A DNA stretch of 36,815 nt from Deltaproteobacteria bacterium (GTDB taxonomy: Bacteria; Desulfobacterota; Desulfomonilia; Desulfomonilales; Desulfomonilaceae), in assembly GCA_021777225.1 (NCBI GenBank), contig JAJYDQ010000040.1:1-36815 (forward strand), in the 5' to 3' direction. This document shows, piece by piece, positions 23,250-32,878 of this stretch. The number at the start of each line of letters is the position of its first letter. The stretch's first letter is position 1. Both the position numbers and the translations under genes were made by a program. The notes below the pieces were generated by a model. It did no database searches, had not been told where the DNA came from, and saw only the letters and a list, made by a program, of their open reading frames with translations.

Positions 23250-24332
23250 CTAGTCGTTAAAAATGTTTTCAAATTTCGTTTCGTCAATTTGAGATAGTAT
23301 CGTATAGACTTTTTCGGTTTCTTCGATAGTTAGGCTCGAACAACCGCATGCTGGGGAAATTATCATATGCCTAAGCAATAGTTCCCTGGTGATACCCTTT
23401 TCCTCCAACACGGATAAGCCTCTGCGAAGCCTCCAGAATGTTAAATCCGCAGATTCCTGATTTATTCTGGAATCATTAGGGACTGCGCCCCACGCCAGAA
23501 CACCGCCTCGAGCCAGGAAATTCGACAGTTGTTCAGGGTAGATCGCCAAAGACTCCAGATAATCCACAGCGTCAAAATTGATAATATCCACTGCTGTCTG
23601 CATCAGCAATGACCAGTCCGTGTTTCCGCAGCAATGGACCCCGGTGATCGCTCCCGCGGAAGACGCCATTGAGAAAACGTCGTTGAGAGATTCAATAACA
23701 TCTGAACTCGAAACTCCAAGGAACGCGGATGAACCATAAGCGCTTAAACTTGGTTCATCAAAAAACAATATTACATTTTCAGCGAAAGGCTTCAATTTTT
23801 CTACCAACCACATCGCCTTCAGCCCCATACCCTTTATCGCCACGTCCTTGAATATAGGATGATAAAATATGGGCTTGCCATGCTCATCGGTTACGGACAA
23901 AGCAAAGCTTAGAGGCCCTGTAACTTGCGCTTTAAGGAACGGGCGCTTAAAATGGTCCCCGATCAGCCGTTCGATAAACAACTTGATCCCAAGGCCATAG
24001 TCCTCACCTATTTTAAAAGCTTCGCTCCGTGACCCCTCAATAATTTCAAGATATTCTTCGTAAAATTTCTCCACTGCGCCAGAAGATTGATCGGATGTGT
24101 CAAAATAGTATTTGAGATTTTCCAAATCAACTTCGAAACCGGGAAGTTTTTCAGAATATTGAATCCACATCTGTTCGCGAGGATCGCGTCTCGACAGTTG
24201 AGGCAAATGAGGGGCTGTTTTCAGAGAATTAAGTATTAGGTTAACGGCAGCCTCCGCGTCGGTATGCGGCATACTGCCAATAGCTGTCGTAAGAAGTTTG
24301 GGAAGCGCCTTAGTCGTACTATTTCCTGCCAT
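23250..24332 (-). CDS. short MetE-like (UROD/methionine synthase II-fold) protein
   Basis: This 360-residue protein corresponds to only the C-terminal catalytic barrel of cobalamin-independent methionine synthase. It starts with LLTTAIGSMPHTDAEAA, the usual barrel opening. Candidate zinc ligands are H233 and C235 (GVHCCGN) and C329 (SPACGCSS), matching the HxC...C pattern of MetE. The N-terminal folate-binding domain is absent. Stand-alone cores of this type can take a methyl group from a corrinoid protein rather than methyl-folate. ATG 24332 has GGAG five bases upstream and lies 10 bases after the stop of the ChaN-like gene; a GTG at 24362 would overlap that gene. The next gene is cooC. Methionine synthesis is inferred; another zinc-dependent methyl transfer is possible. 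Confidence 0.78.
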   Translation of the reverse strand: MAGNSTTKALPKLLTTAIGSMPHTDAEAAVNLILNSLKTAPHLPQLSRRDPREQMWIQYSEKLPGFEVDLENLKYYFDTSDQSSGAVEKFYEEYLEIIEGSRSEAFKIGEDYGLGIKLFIERLIGDHFKRPFLKAQVTGPLSFALSVTDEHGKPIFYHPIFKDVAIKGMGLKAMWLVEKLKPFAENVILFFDEPSLSAYGSSAFLGVSSSDVIESLNDVFSMASSAGAITGVHCCGNTDWSLLMQTAVDIINFDAVDYLESLAIYPEQLSNFLARGGVLAWGAVPNDSRINQESADLTFWRLRRGLSVLEEKGITRELLLRHMIISPACGCSSLTIEETEKVYTILSQIDETKFENIFND

Positions 24333-24342
24333 TTTAGCTCCA

Positions 24343-25356
24343 TTAATTGCCATTTCCGACACTTTTCAGGTTGTTTTCCGCAACATTCCAGGAATCGGCG
24401 CTTTCATCCCCATCATTGGACTTTATGGGAATCACGCTCAAATAGTCGGCAATAGGTTTGTTTATGAATCTAACATCTTCGTGAGATATCTCTATATCGA
24501 TAGCCTGTTGTCTCTCCGCTTCAGAAAGCTCCATCTCTCCACTTTCAGAGGGCAAAATTATTCGGGAAGTTAGATCAATGCGCCTTTTCACTCTCTCAGG
24601 GATCCCAAACCCATAGTTCAGGTGTCCATTCCCGGCTATTACCAAAAGCAGCTTATCCTTTGTATCCGGTCTTTCTAGATATTTCGTTATGTTAGAGGCC
24701 ATTACGGCATCCCTCAAAGCCTGCGCAAAGATCACCCGATCCAAAGTTTTTCCCTGAAATGCTCGATGAACTTTGAGTCTCATTGACAGGAGTCTAGCAT
24801 AAAGTGGATTTATAGGTTCCACGTCAGGAGGCGCCAAAGATTTTTCCTCTTTAGATAAAGATTCCAATCCTCCCCGTGCCGCTTTGCGAACAATACCATT
24901 CGAAACATTCAAACAAACCACGGGAATTTCAAGATCTCGAGCCATGGTTAGAACAGACGAATAATCTATCAGATTCGTCCAACTGTCTTTGCCCAGGTTC
25001 TTCACCAAAACTGATACCGATTCAGTGGAAGACAACCAGCGATCAACGATTGGCTGCTGTTCCGATGTAAACATTTCCATAGCAAGTGATATTTTGGGAT
25101 TGCGCTGGACAAGTCCTCTTAAGATTTTGACCTGAAGTTCGTGGTGACGCGCTATGGTGTGGAATTCACCAACGTAGACTATCCGAACCGCGGACATGTC
25201 GTCGAGCGCAGTTTCGATGGAAACCGGTTCGCCAAGGAGCAAATCAACTATTATCGAGGGGCAAGACATAGATGCGCTACTCGCATTTGGTCCATATAAG
25301 CAAAAAGTCACGGTCCAAATGAGAAGAAAAATTATATTCAGGGTCCTATTAAACAC
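24343..25356 (-). CDS. ChaN-like (haem-binding uptake/TIKI fold) exported protein
   Basis: The protein carries the ChaN/TIKI signature YVGEFHTIARHHELQ, with the first GE/H pair at about residues 63-66, and the C-terminal AGNGHL. ChaN-like proteins bind haem in pathogens and are related to TIKI-type metalloproteases; here the ligand is unknown. A signal peptide (FNRTLNIIFLLIWTVTFCLY, about 2-21, cleavage after ASSA) puts it in the periplasm. I chose GTG 25356, which overlaps the acylphosphatase stop by eight bases and starts directly at the signal peptide; a TTG at 25398 would give a 50-base overlap and a worse leader. It is coupled to acyP upstream and the MetE-like gene downstream. Confidence 0.78.
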   Translation of the reverse strand: MFNRTLNIIFLLIWTVTFCLYGPNASSASMSCPSIIVDLLLGEPVSIETALDDMSAVRIVYVGEFHTIARHHELQVKILRGLVQRNPKISLAMEMFTSEQQPIVDRWLSSTESVSVLVKNLGKDSWTNLIDYSSVLTMARDLEIPVVCLNVSNGIVRKAARGGLESLSKEEKSLAPPDVEPINPLYARLLSMRLKVHRAFQGKTLDRVIFAQALRDAVMASNITKYLERPDTKDKLLLVIAGNGHLNYGFGIPERVKRRIDLTSRIILPSESGEMELSEAERQQAIDIEISHEDVRFINKPIADYLSVIPIKSNDGDESADSWNVAENNLKSVGNGN

Positions 25357-25654
25357 GCCAGGATTCCCAGCCGTCAAAGGTGATGTCAAAGTCTGCAAAT
25401 TCTCCGGTCGGTTTTTCTTCTACGATTACCAAATCATCGACTCTGCTTTGGGGGGCTCCTCTTTTTAACCACGCGAGCATCAAAGTCACACGCTCGGGAT
25501 CCCCTTCGACAACAGTTTCCACGGATCCGTCCGGCAAGTTCCTGACCCAGCCCACTACACCTATTTTCCGGGCGGCAGACCTTGAATAGGCCCGAAACGC
25601 GACTCCCTGTACCCTGCCAGTTACTATGACCCTTCGCCTTATCCTTGATGTCAT
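25349..25654 (-). CDS. acyP: acylphosphatase
   Basis: Acylphosphatase hydrolyses acyl phosphates such as acetyl or carbamoyl phosphate. From ATG 25654 it has 101 residues, the usual size. The family signature VTGRVQGVAFRAYSRSAARKIGVVGWVRNL (split here: VTGRVQGVAFRAY, GVVGWVRNL) contains the phosphate loop arginine and the catalytic asparagine. An upstream ATG at 25666 is also possible; longer starts run into ligA. A good promoter lies at 25691-25719, between ligA and this gene, which supports the short start. It begins a run of four overlapping or close genes ending with cooC. The family is clear; its physiological link to the neighbours is not. Confidence 0.93.
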   Translation of the reverse strand: MTSRIRRRVIVTGRVQGVAFRAYSRSAARKIGVVGWVRNLPDGSVETVVEGDPERVTLMLAWLKRGAPQSRVDDLVIVEEKPTGEFADFDITFDGWESWRV

Positions 25655-25690
25655 GTTAATAACCATGAACAGTAAGATTATGATTGTCCC

Positions 25691-25719
25691 ATTATAGGTT
25701 ATGACGTTACACGTTTCTA
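25691..25719 (-). promoter_or_regulatory. promoter of the acyP-chaN-like-metE-like-cooC group
   Basis: On the minus strand TAGAAA (25719-25714, four of six matches to -35) and a perfect TATAAT (25696-25691) are separated by 17 bases. Transcription would start near 25684, giving a leader of about 30 bases to the acyP ATG at 25654. It lies in the 88-base gap after ligA. Confidence 0.6.
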
Positions 25720-25742
25720 AACATTTTTTCAGGCTTTCCGTG

Positions 25743-27824
<2,082 letters not shown>

Positions 27825-27866
27825 TCATGTTAAAGTTGTCACAAAACAACAAAAAAACAACAATTA

Positions 27867-27891
27867 CCAAAAAAGGCCCAACTAGGGCCTT
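27867..27891 (-). terminator. intrinsic terminator of the liv-type operon
   Basis: On the minus strand AAGGCCC (27891-27885) pairs exactly with GGGCCTT (27879-27873) around a 5-base loop and runs into a tract of six T (27874-27869). It lies about 85 bases past the stop of the LEA14-like gene. A second perfect hairpin, TAACGGGC (27931-27938) with GCCCGTTA (27951-27958), sits between that stop and this terminator and may protect the mRNA end. Confidence 0.85.
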
Positions 27892-27976
27892 CTAATGGAA
27901 ACCCGCCTGCGGATTCCCATCAAACAAAGTTAACGGGCCAAATTACTCCAGCCCGTTAGCTACAACATGGATTAAT

Positions 27977-28567
27977 TTACTTCTTGGGCCACTTACCTGT
28001 GAATGTAACTCGTAGCTCTTTTCCTTTTTCATCCTTGAATAGGGCAGTGCCTGCTGTGACCTCAATGGGGAAGGAGAAGTCACCAACATTCTCCCACCAT
28101 TTTTTTACTATGGCACCGGCCGCCAGTTTTTTCTCCTGTAGCTTTTGCACATTTTCAGCGGCTACCATGAGGCTTGTGATTGTTGGCAGGGTTTCATTGG
28201 TGGTAACAACCTTAAGCTGATTTGTTTTACCTGCAGGTATCCAGCTATTTTCGTATGAAAAAGCGGTGTTCACTTCAAAGCCTTCGAAAGCTGTTGTAAA
28301 TGTTAACTCGTCTAGCATCACTGGAGTCTTGTTGGGGTTTTTTATATCGAAGATATAAGCCATGTTTAAAATGGCTCCTGACGGCAACTCTTTGCCGGGT
28401 TCCTTTTCGTTTTTATACCCAATTCTGGGTTTCACGAAGAAAGGCTGAATGCTTGCGACTTCAACTCTGTCCAGAGTGATCACAGGAGCTTCAAAAGCCA
28501 GGCACGCTGATACAAAAGCCAATGAAGTCAACAACGCCATAGCGAATAAAACTGCCCTTTTTTTCAT
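27977..28567 (-). CDS. exported LEA14-like (water-stress/hypersensitive-type) protein
   Basis: From ATG 28567, which has AGGAGG six bases upstream, the protein has 196 residues. It has a clear signal sequence (MKKRAVLFAMALLTSLAFVSAC). C22 sits in VSAC, so it may be a lipoprotein; cleavage after ACLA is the alternative. The mature part, especially MAYIFDIKNPNKTPVMLDELTF, resembles the LEA14/WHy immunoglobulin-like fold, in which short 'NPN' segments recur. Function is unknown. It is the last gene of the liv-type operon, 32 bases after livF and just before the terminator, so it may support the importer at the membrane. The fold call is from pattern only. Confidence 0.62.
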   Translation of the reverse strand: MKKRAVLFAMALLTSLAFVSACLAFEAPVITLDRVEVASIQPFFVKPRIGYKNEKEPGKELPSGAILNMAYIFDIKNPNKTPVMLDELTFTTAFEGFEVNTAFSYENSWIPAGKTNQLKVVTTNETLPTITSLMVAAENVQKLQEKKLAAGAIVKKWWENVGDFSFPIEVTAGTALFKDEKGKELRVTFTGKWPKK

Positions 28568-28599
28568 ATTCCCTCCTTTTGCCACCTTAAATGACATGG

Positions 28600-29406
28600 T
28601 TAAGAGAGCCATCGTTTTCTTCGTTTATAATGCTTCACGTCTCGGAAACTTTTTCGCCCCCCTACGTCTGTTAGTCCCAAATAGAAATCTCGAATGTCGG
28701 GGTTTTCCCTAAGTTTCTCAGAAGTATCATCCATTACAATTCTGCCATTTTCCATTACGTATGCGTACGGCGCGACAGTTAGGGCGAGTTTAACATTCTG
28801 TTCCACCAGGAGGATCGGGATCTTTTCCTCCCTGTTGAGCCGTTGAATGATCTCGAAGATTTCTTTGATAAGCAATGGCGCAAGTCCCATAGAAGGTTCA
28901 TCCAGAAGCATCAGCTTTGGCTGAGCCATCATTGCCCGTCCGATGACGCACATTTGCTGCTCCCCACCGCTGATAAATCCCGCCATTAGGTTTCGACGTT
29001 CCTTGAGTCGAGGGAAATAATGATAAACCATTTGAAGCCTTTCTTTAATACCTGTAGGCCGCAAATGCCCCCCAACAATCAGGTTCTCTTCAACAGTCAA
29101 GTGCTCGAAGACTCTTCTTCCCTCAATTATCTGGATAATACCCCTCTTGGCTATTTCTTCAGCCGCGAGTTTATGTATCCTATCACCCAGGAATTCTATA
29201 CTACCATCTGTAACTTCGCCCTCTTCATGGATTAGTAACCCTGAAATGGCCTTTAAGGTAGTACTTTTACCGGCCCCATTGGCACCCAGCAAGGCCACTA
29301 TGCCATCGTGCGGGACCTCTATCGAGACACCTTTGAGGACAAGTATGACTTCGTGATACCTGACTTCGATGTTGTTAATCTTCAAGATGCTGTTGTTCTC
29401 GGCCAC
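28600..29406 (-). CDS. livF: branched-chain-type ABC transporter ATP-binding protein LivF
   Basis: This 268-residue ATPase drives an importer of the branched-chain amino acid/amide type. Walker A is GANGAGKS (41-48), the signature is ISGGEQQM, and Walker B is LMLLDEP. VEQNVKLAL is the LivF-specific segment around the switch histidine region. The C-terminus has a basic extension (KSFRDVKHYKRRKRW) beyond the usual end. The start is GTG 29406 with GGGAG seven bases upstream. Between livK and livF a small hairpin (29463-29479, GGAGCGC/GCACTCC with a G-U pair) may reduce read-through so that binding protein is made in excess. It pairs with LivG at 34818-35618. Confidence 0.94.
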   Translation of the reverse strand: MAENNSILKINNIEVRYHEVILVLKGVSIEVPHDGIVALLGANGAGKSTTLKAISGLLIHEEGEVTDGSIEFLGDRIHKLAAEEIAKRGIIQIIEGRRVFEHLTVEENLIVGGHLRPTGIKERLQMVYHYFPRLKERRNLMAGFISGGEQQMCVIGRAMMAQPKLMLLDEPSMGLAPLLIKEIFEIIQRLNREEKIPILLVEQNVKLALTVAPYAYVMENGRIVMDDTSEKLRENPDIRDFYLGLTDVGGRKSFRDVKHYKRRKRWLS

Positions 29407-29491
29407 AACCGTCTCCCTTTTAAGCCATGCTGTCTCACCCGTTTAGGCGTGTCGTAAATTTTGGAGCGCATTGCACTCCCTAATCATGGGT

Positions 29492-30748
29492 CTACCAACC
29501 AAGCCATTTAGGCCATTGTTCTGGAAACTGTTCTTTCATGTTGATTTTTGCGAAAGGAATAATCTTCCCATCCTTAATTGTGTATAAACTAACCACTGGC
29601 GTTGGGCGATGGTCCTTATCAGTTATGGTATATGGTCCTGGTACACCAAGAGCATCTTTGGTGTCAAAAGGATACCAGTCTCTCAAGCTTTCCAGAGCAG
29701 CTTTCAAGGTGGGCCCATCGAGATTACCCTTCTTGTCGGCAATTTTTAAGCCTGCTGCGCCCAGTGATACCTTCAGCCAACCCTGCACAGTATGAATGTC
29801 CCGTTTGTCCATTGGAACTCCAGGATTTACCTTCTTGCAGTACTCCCGAACCTTGTCCATGTATGGAAAATTATCTTCCAGGAAGGCGCAGGGCGCTGGG
29901 ACTAGTGTGTTCTCTGCAGCTTTGCCGGCCATTCTGACGAGGTTTTTGTCAAGACCCCAAAGGTTAGTTATGTTATCAGCGTCAAATTTCAGCGCGTAAG
30001 AATCCTTAATGGCTGTTGCGACTGACATGGCGGTATTACCGTGCCACACCACATTGGCGCCTTCTTCTTTGGCGGCTAGGACTTGGCTCTTCGCGTCAAG
30101 AGCAGTCAGAGAAACGTCCTGATCTCTCGCGATTTCTATGCCCAGAAGTTTGGCTTGGTCCTTGATTGCCTTTATCGGAGCGCTGGCATATGGAGAGGCA
30201 AACATGTAAAAGCACACTAGTTTCGGTTTCTTGCCGGCTTCACGGGCGGCTTTCCATTTATCACTCTTCTTCCAGACATTTTCATACCAACCAGTGAGAC
30301 AACCTCTAGCACCGGTTGAATAGTCTGTGCTGTATACGAAATTGTAAGGCGTCTTGGCCGGATCGCACAAATGACCGGACATGGAGTCAGAGATCGTCAC
30401 CATCTTGTCCTTATTAACAGTTGGAGAAAGGGCTTCAGTGTCACCGGTTCCCCATTGCAGCAACAGTTTGATCTTGTCTTGATCTCTGAATCGCTTATAG
30501 ATGGTGATGGCCTCAGGAACTCTGTAACCATAATCGAATAGATGGAGTTTTATCTTCTTCCCATTTATTCCGCCATTGTCGTTGATGTAAGTCACGCACT
30601 CTCTTACCCCAAGAGCTGCATCCTTACCGACATCGGATGTTGCTCCAGTCAGGTCGTTGATCGAACCAACAGAAATCTCCTCCGCGGCAAAAGCCACCGA
30701 ACAAACCAACGTCAACGCTAATCCGAAAACAATAATAAGCTTACTCAT
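29492..30748 (-). CDS. livK: branched-chain-type ABC transporter substrate-binding protein
   Basis: This is a type I periplasmic binding protein of 418 residues with a clean signal peptide (MSKLIIVFGLALTLVCSVAFA, cleaved before AEEISV). The mature start VGSINDLTGATSDVG is the classic LivJ/LivK-family opening, and DYGYRVPEAITIYKRF follows. Ligands in this family include amino acids, amides, urea, aromatic acids and dicarboxylates; the long length and the acyl-CoA synthetase in the operon favour an organic acid over leucine, but this is inference. GGAGG lies about seven bases before the ATG. It follows livM after 105 bases. Confidence 0.93.
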   Translation of the reverse strand: MSKLIIVFGLALTLVCSVAFAAEEISVGSINDLTGATSDVGKDAALGVRECVTYINDNGGINGKKIKLHLFDYGYRVPEAITIYKRFRDQDKIKLLLQWGTGDTEALSPTVNKDKMVTISDSMSGHLCDPAKTPYNFVYSTDYSTGARGCLTGWYENVWKKSDKWKAAREAGKKPKLVCFYMFASPYASAPIKAIKDQAKLLGIEIARDQDVSLTALDAKSQVLAAKEEGANVVWHGNTAMSVATAIKDSYALKFDADNITNLWGLDKNLVRMAGKAAENTLVPAPCAFLEDNFPYMDKVREYCKKVNPGVPMDKRDIHTVQGWLKVSLGAAGLKIADKKGNLDGPTLKAALESLRDWYPFDTKDALGVPGPYTITDKDHRPTPVVSLYTIKDGKIIPFAKINMKEQFPEQWPKWLGW

Positions 30749-30853
30749 TCTTAACCTCCGCTTTGTTTTTCATCAGTCGTGAATGAAGTGTTTGCCTGCT
30801 AATGTGTCTATCTGTCTGAAGCACCTCCTTTCGGATAAACAGGTTGCAGGATT

Positions 30854-31972
30854 CTACTTACCGGTGTACGAAAATGGCCAAAGATTGAAATAGTTTTTTA
30901 ATTGCCAGTATCTATATGAAAGCCCATTGGGTTCATAGATGAGGAAAAAGATTATTGCCAAACCGAAAGCAGATTCTTTGAAGAAAATTATTTTGGTCGT
31001 AACCCATCCCAACTCAGGGTAAGAAGTCATTAAGAAATCACTAAGGGTAAGAACAGACATCTCCAGTAGTTTGAACACCATTACGACAAAAGCTGAACCG
31101 AATACAATTCCCTGTATGCTGCCTACTCCCCCGATGAGAATAATTCCCACCCACAACAAAGAATAGAACCATTCGTAGTTTTCGGGACTAACAAAAAACA
31201 GGGCGCTAATCCAAAAAGCCCCCGCTATGCCTGCAAAAAAGCCTGAAACAAAGAATGCCAGGAGCTTGTAGACTATTATGTTAACTCCCATTGTTTCTGC
31301 GGCTATATCATTGTCCCGTATAGCTATCCAGGCCCTGCCGATTTTAGATCTGAGCAAATTCCCCATAACTACAAGACAGACTATCACCAGGATGATTGAG
31401 AAATAATAGATTTTCTCATCACTGTCGATAACCCAAGGCCCAATTTTTATTATACCCGGGGGCAATGGAAAGGACTGCTCTCGACCGCCTATTTTACTCA
31501 ACTGCGTAATGACCAGTCGCAATGTTATCCACTGCGCCGCCATCGTTGTCATGATCAGGTAGAAGCCTTTGACTCGGGCGGAGGGCAGACCGAATAAAAC
31601 CGACCAAATACCAGCGGTAAAACCCGCGCAAACAATGCTGATCGGATAGACGATACCGGAATCGACCATAAACTGAGGCCAGGGAAGAAACAGCACCATC
31701 ATGGCGCTGGTATATCCTCCGACAGCGACGAACGCAGCGTGTCCCAGCGTTATCTGACCACAGTAACCTATCAGAAGCTGAACTCCCAAGGCGGCAAGAA
31801 TGTAATAGTTAATCGTATAAAGGACGCTCATCCACTGCGCGCCGACGATGTACGGGGCCGCCGCCAGCACAACAACCAACGCAATCATCTTGCCTTTTAT
31901 AAAATTTGTGCGCCACCATTTCTGATCATCCGCGTAGGACTCAAAATAGGTTCCACAAGGTAGATAGCTCAT
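30854..31972 (-). CDS. livM: branched-chain-type ABC transporter permease LivM
   Basis: LivM is one of the two membrane subunits of the importer. The 372-residue protein has about nine to ten hydrophobic helices. The family motif GYCGQITLGHAAFVAVGGYTSA (about 69-90; GQITLGHAAF as core) and the coupling segment SKIGRAWIAIRDNDIAAETMGV are present, as are GGVGSIQG and the LIYEPNGL end. It has a cytosolic N-terminal extension of about 28 residues before the first helix. The ATG is three bases after the livH stop, with AAGGG as ribosome site inside livH, so the two permeases are coupled. Confidence 0.95.
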   Translation of the reverse strand: MSYLPCGTYFESYADDQKWWRTNFIKGKMIALVVVLAAAPYIVGAQWMSVLYTINYYILAALGVQLLIGYCGQITLGHAAFVAVGGYTSAMMVLFLPWPQFMVDSGIVYPISIVCAGFTAGIWSVLFGLPSARVKGFYLIMTTMAAQWITLRLVITQLSKIGGREQSFPLPPGIIKIGPWVIDSDEKIYYFSIILVIVCLVVMGNLLRSKIGRAWIAIRDNDIAAETMGVNIIVYKLLAFFVSGFFAGIAGAFWISALFFVSPENYEWFYSLLWVGIILIGGVGSIQGIVFGSAFVVMVFKLLEMSVLTLSDFLMTSYPELGWVTTKIIFFKESAFGLAIIFFLIYEPNGLSYRYWQLKNYFNLWPFSYTGK

Positions 31973-31975
31973 TGG

Positions 31976-32878
31976 TTAAACCCTTTCTATGCGTTCCCAG
32001 CCCCAAAGGCCGTAAGGTTTGAACAGGAGAAAAATTACCATGAAAACAAACGGCGCTACTTCTTTGGACCCTGGGATAAAAGCCTCTCCGTACCCACCGG
32101 CCAAATTCTGCAATATACCTATCGTAATGCCTCCAACAATAGCCCCCGGCACAGAGTTCAAACCACCGAGCACCACTACCGGTAAAACCAGCAAACCAAG
32201 ACTGCTGACTGAATAGTTGAGACCATTTATGTTCGCCAGTAGTGTTCCTCCAACACCCGCGGCCATGAAAGCTATCGCCCAGGCAAGCGCATAAACAAAT
32301 TTAGCGCTTACTCCAAGAGATAGCGCGGCCATTTCATCATCCGCGCAGGCCTGCATGGACAAACCCCATCGAGTGTACTTAAAGAAACATATAAAAACGA
32401 CCATCAGAATCATGGCTGCAATGAAACTCCAAAGGTAGACGGCGCCGACAGCGATACCTCCGACTACAATGGGTTCTATGGAAAAAATCCTTGGTAGAAA
32501 GACCTGCGTGTCAGTGTCCCAAATCATAAATACCAGGCCCTTGAAAAAGAAAGACAGCCCAACTGTCACCATGATGACAGCGAGTATTGGTTGCCCTATC
32601 ATCTTCCTCAAGAAAATCCGCTCAGTAAGCAACCCCAGGATCAGTCCTACGAAGATTGTACCGATCAGGGCAAATATGAATGCGTAATTAACGGGCATAA
32701 TGGTCACGAATCTTTGATAGAAAGCCAGACAAACGTAACCTCCAATCATCGTCAACTCGCCCATCGCAAGGTTTAAGACCCCGGAACACTTGTAGATTAG
32801 CACCCAGCCCAACGCAACCAGAGCAAAGATAGAACCGAGCATTACCCCAGTAACTATTAATTGAAGAAAGAGTTCCAT
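31976..32878 (-). CDS. livH: branched-chain-type ABC transporter permease LivH
   Basis: LivH is the shorter permease, 300 residues with about eight hydrophobic helices. The N-terminus LIVTGVMLGSIFALVALG and the following CSGVLNLAMGELTMIGGY are the LivH signature, and the coupling helix reads RWGLSMQACADDEMAALSLGV. The C-terminal FKPYGLWG is typical. Its ATG directly abuts the TAA of the acyl-CoA synthetase gene with no base between them, so translation of the two is coupled. It works with LivM, LivF, LivG and the binding protein. Confidence 0.95.
   Translation of the reverse strand: MELFLQLIVTGVMLGSIFALVALGWVLIYKCSGVLNLAMGELTMIGGYVCLAFYQRFVTIMPVNYAFIFALIGTIFVGLILGLLTERIFLRKMIGQPILAVIMVTVGLSFFFKGLVFMIWDTDTQVFLPRIFSIEPIVVGGIAVGAVYLWSFIAAMILMVVFICFFKYTRWGLSMQACADDEMAALSLGVSAKFVYALAWAIAFMAAGVGGTLLANINGLNYSVSSLGLLVLPVVVLGGLNSVPGAIVGGITIGILQNLAGGYGEAFIPGSKEVAPFVFMVIFLLFKPYGLWGWERIERV

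Noticed and set aside
23250-24362. Uroporphyrinogen decarboxylase as the function of the MetE-like gene
   Set aside because: The fold is shared, but the HxC and ACGC cysteines match the zinc site of MetE-type methyltransferases, which HemE lacks.
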